Shown one piece after another: positions 63,064-64,000 of a DNA stretch of 64,000 nucleotides. This DNA is from Fluviicola sp. XM-24bin1. Its GTDB lineage: Bacteria; Bacteroidota; Bacteroidia; Flavobacteriales_D; Crocinitomicaceae. Under the pieces are notes generated by a model. It did not search any database. It was not told the origin of the DNA and saw nothing but the letters and a program-made list of their open reading frames with translations. The position numbers were made by a program, and so were the translations under genes. The number at the start of each line of letters is the position of its first letter. The stretch's first letter is position 1. The DNA is taken from contig QCWI01000009.1 in NCBI GenBank assembly GCA_003149635.1, forward strand, positions 1 through 64,000. Reading direction: 5' to 3'.

Positions 63064-63095
63064 TTCACCGAATTATACCCACAGTTCACCGATTT
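63064..63095 (+). promoter_or_regulatory. Direct repeats TTCACCGAATT / TTCACCGATTT, 21-bp period (LytTR-like operator)
   Basis: TTCACCGAATT (63064-63074) and TTCACCGATTT (63085-63095) start 21 bases apart, two helical turns, the arrangement bound by LytTR response regulators. A weaker TCCACCGACAATT lies at 63034. The pair ends 27 bases before the TACATTTG element, in an activator position for the LiaF-like gene. Confidence 0.45.
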
Positions 63096-63122
63096 CCTCT
63101 TTTAATACCTCAACCACCATCA

Positions 63123-63130
63123 TACATTTG
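63123..63130 (+). promoter_or_regulatory. -7 element (TACATTTG) before the LiaF-like gene
   Basis: It is an exact TAnnTTTG match, 19 bases before ATG 63150. A near -33 TTT is present at 63101, but not TTG, which fits activator dependence. Confidence 0.42.
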
Positions 63131-63149
63131 AATCATCAAACAACAAGTT

Positions 63150-63890
63150 ATGAGAAGAAGACATCACAAACCGTTTAACCAAAACTCGAAAATCCTTGCA
63201 GGACTCTTCGTAATTTTCTTTGGTTCTGTATTCTTGGCGCAACAATCAGGAGTTGCTATTCCTGACGGATTACTTTCATGGAAAAGTATTTTGATCGCTG
63301 CCGGAATTGTTTCCTTAGTGCGACACAGATTCAAAGCGTTTATGGGATATGCAATGATTGCTGTCGGGTCTGCCTTCCTTCTAGATGACTATTACCCGCA
63401 ATGGATCGATGCTAAAATGGTCCTACCGGTACTTGTCATCGCCTTCGGGGTGGGAATGCTTGGTAAAGCCTTGAACCTCTTCGGTTCAAAAAAAAAACGT
63501 TCGCGGGAACATGTCATGTTCGATGAGGACATCGACATAACCGGAGACGATTTTATCGAGGCGACAACTCTGTTTGGTGGTGTTAAAAAGAACGTTACAA
63601 GTCAAAACTTTCGCGGCGCTGATATCTCCACCACTTTCGGAGGAACCGAGATCAATCTTTCCAAAGCTGATATTCAACAACCGATAACAATCAATACTCG
63701 AACGGCATTTGGTGGCGTAACGATCATCGTACCATCGAATTGGCAAGTGCATTCAGAAGTATCTGCCGTGTTCGGTGCTGTTGAAGACCAGCGAGGAATT
63801 ATGGATAGCGCTCAGGTCGACGAAAACAAAGTTGTCACCCTTGAAGGATCGTGCGTCTTTGGCGGCGTAGAAATCAAGAGTTACGTGTAG
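63150..63890 (+). CDS. LiaF-like membrane protein
   Basis: The 246-residue protein has four N-terminal hydrophobic segments (about 15-33, 42-57, 63-80 and 90-110), a polar hinge and a C-terminal beta-rich domain. That domain repeats short FGGV units (TTLFGGVKKNV, TTFGGTEIN, TAFGGVTIIVP, CVFGGVEIKSYV), the pattern of the LiaF C-terminal domain. In Firmicutes LiaF restrains a histidine kinase of the cell-envelope stress system. Here a membrane gene begins inside its stop codon (63890), in the place where a sensor kinase usually follows. Confidence 0.82.
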   Translation: MRRRHHKPFNQNSKILAGLFVIFFGSVFLAQQSGVAIPDGLLSWKSILIAAGIVSLVRHRFKAFMGYAMIAVGSAFLLDDYYPQWIDAKMVLPVLVIAFGVGMLGKALNLFGSKKKRSREHVMFDEDIDITGDDFIEATTLFGGVKKNVTSQNFRGADISTTFGGTEINLSKADIQQPITINTRTAFGGVTIIVPSNWQVHSEVSAVFGAVEDQRGIMDSAQVDENKVVTLEGSCVFGGVEIKSYV

Positions 63891-64000
63891 TGACCGAAGC
63901 ACTCAAAAAAATAGCGTATTCTGTGCAATGGCAGGCAATGATTATCACATCGTTGCTTGTCTTTGCATTGTTTTTAAATCTGAGGGCAATTGGATTTCAC
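63890..64000 (+). CDS. Start of a membrane protein, probably a sensor kinase, cut by window edge
   Basis: A GTG at 63890 overlaps the LiaF-like stop (TAGTG) and opens 37 codons without a stop to the window end: MTEALKKIAYSVQWQAMI, then a hydrophobic run (ITSLLVFALFLNL). The coupling and the first helix suggest a LytS-type histidine kinase, as often follows LiaF-like genes in Bacteroidota, but only the first 37 residues are visible. Confidence 0.45.
   Translation, partial: MTEALKKIAYSVQWQAMIITSLLVFALFLNLRAIGFH

Overview
The window comes from a member of the Bacteroidota, most likely order Flavobacteriales, and possibly near Crocinitomicaceae/Fluviicola (family level is inference). Direct signs are TAnnTTTG-type -7 promoter elements, a type IX secretion C-terminal sorting domain (36294-38234), a PorG-like DUF6089 barrel, a full Bat (aerotolerance) operon, a DnaG primase without its zinc ligands, an SDR-type L-threonine dehydrogenase and several lipoprotein signal peptides. 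It is ordinary chromosomal DNA packed with genes. I see no rRNA, tRNA, phage, transposase or CRISPR array.

Layout. 1-90 is the C-terminus of a TonB-like protein, converging on a minus-strand run (83-10396): two unknown proteins, uvrA, a lytic transglycosylase lipoprotein, and an exopolysaccharide set (WecA/MraY-like sugar-phosphate transferase, Wzc-like tyrosine kinase, Wza-like export lipoprotein, GT4 glycosyltransferase). Cell-wall genes follow: PBP4-type carboxypeptidase and D-Ala-D-Ala ligase on either side of an AT-rich palindrome, then a PlsC-type acyltransferase. 14745-17815 is a minus-strand operon: hpt, adk, obgE, a PAP2 phosphatase and the fluoride channel crcB. 17878-25515 carries purK, a 1424-residue propeller/PAS/SpoIIE sensor phosphatase, a QueD/PTPS enzyme, a MepA-like endopeptidase lipoprotein and an alkaline-phosphatase-superfamily lipoprotein. 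26116-34398 is the moxR-DUF58-batA-E operon, with most genes overlapping by 1-8 bases. Then come rlmN, a two-gene secreted-protein operon behind a LacI-like palindrome, and a polyprenyl synthase/lipoprotein/dnaG operon ending in two paralogous lipoproteins with many membrane segments. 44068-52957 holds pdxJ, a CBS protein, nadK, a cyclophilin-FKBP fusion, porG-like, lysA, a VOC protein, arsC-like, prfB and gcvH.

The last part holds a VanZ-like protein, two TonB paralogs each behind a sigma-54-like promoter, deoC with two aldehyde dehydrogenase genes (one lacks the catalytic half; together they fit deoxyribose-5-phosphate to acetaldehyde to acetate), a MORN protein, threonine dehydrogenase, the tyrosine-catabolic pair hmgA-hppD, and a LiaF-like gene overlapping the start of a membrane protein, behind 21-bp-spaced direct repeats of the kind LytTR regulators bind.

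The most notable non-coding signals are the paired sigma-54-like sites, the direct repeats before the LiaF-like gene, the LacI-type palindrome at 35793, a nested inverted-repeat element at 38329-38479, a GC-rich repeat in two convergent gaps, and a two-peaked spacing between the -7 element and the start codon (about 4-7 or 19-21 bases), which implies leaderless or very short-leader mRNAs. No single undescribed system stands out. The best candidates are the tandem lipoprotein-polytopic family (42077-44060) and the sigma-54/TonB pair.
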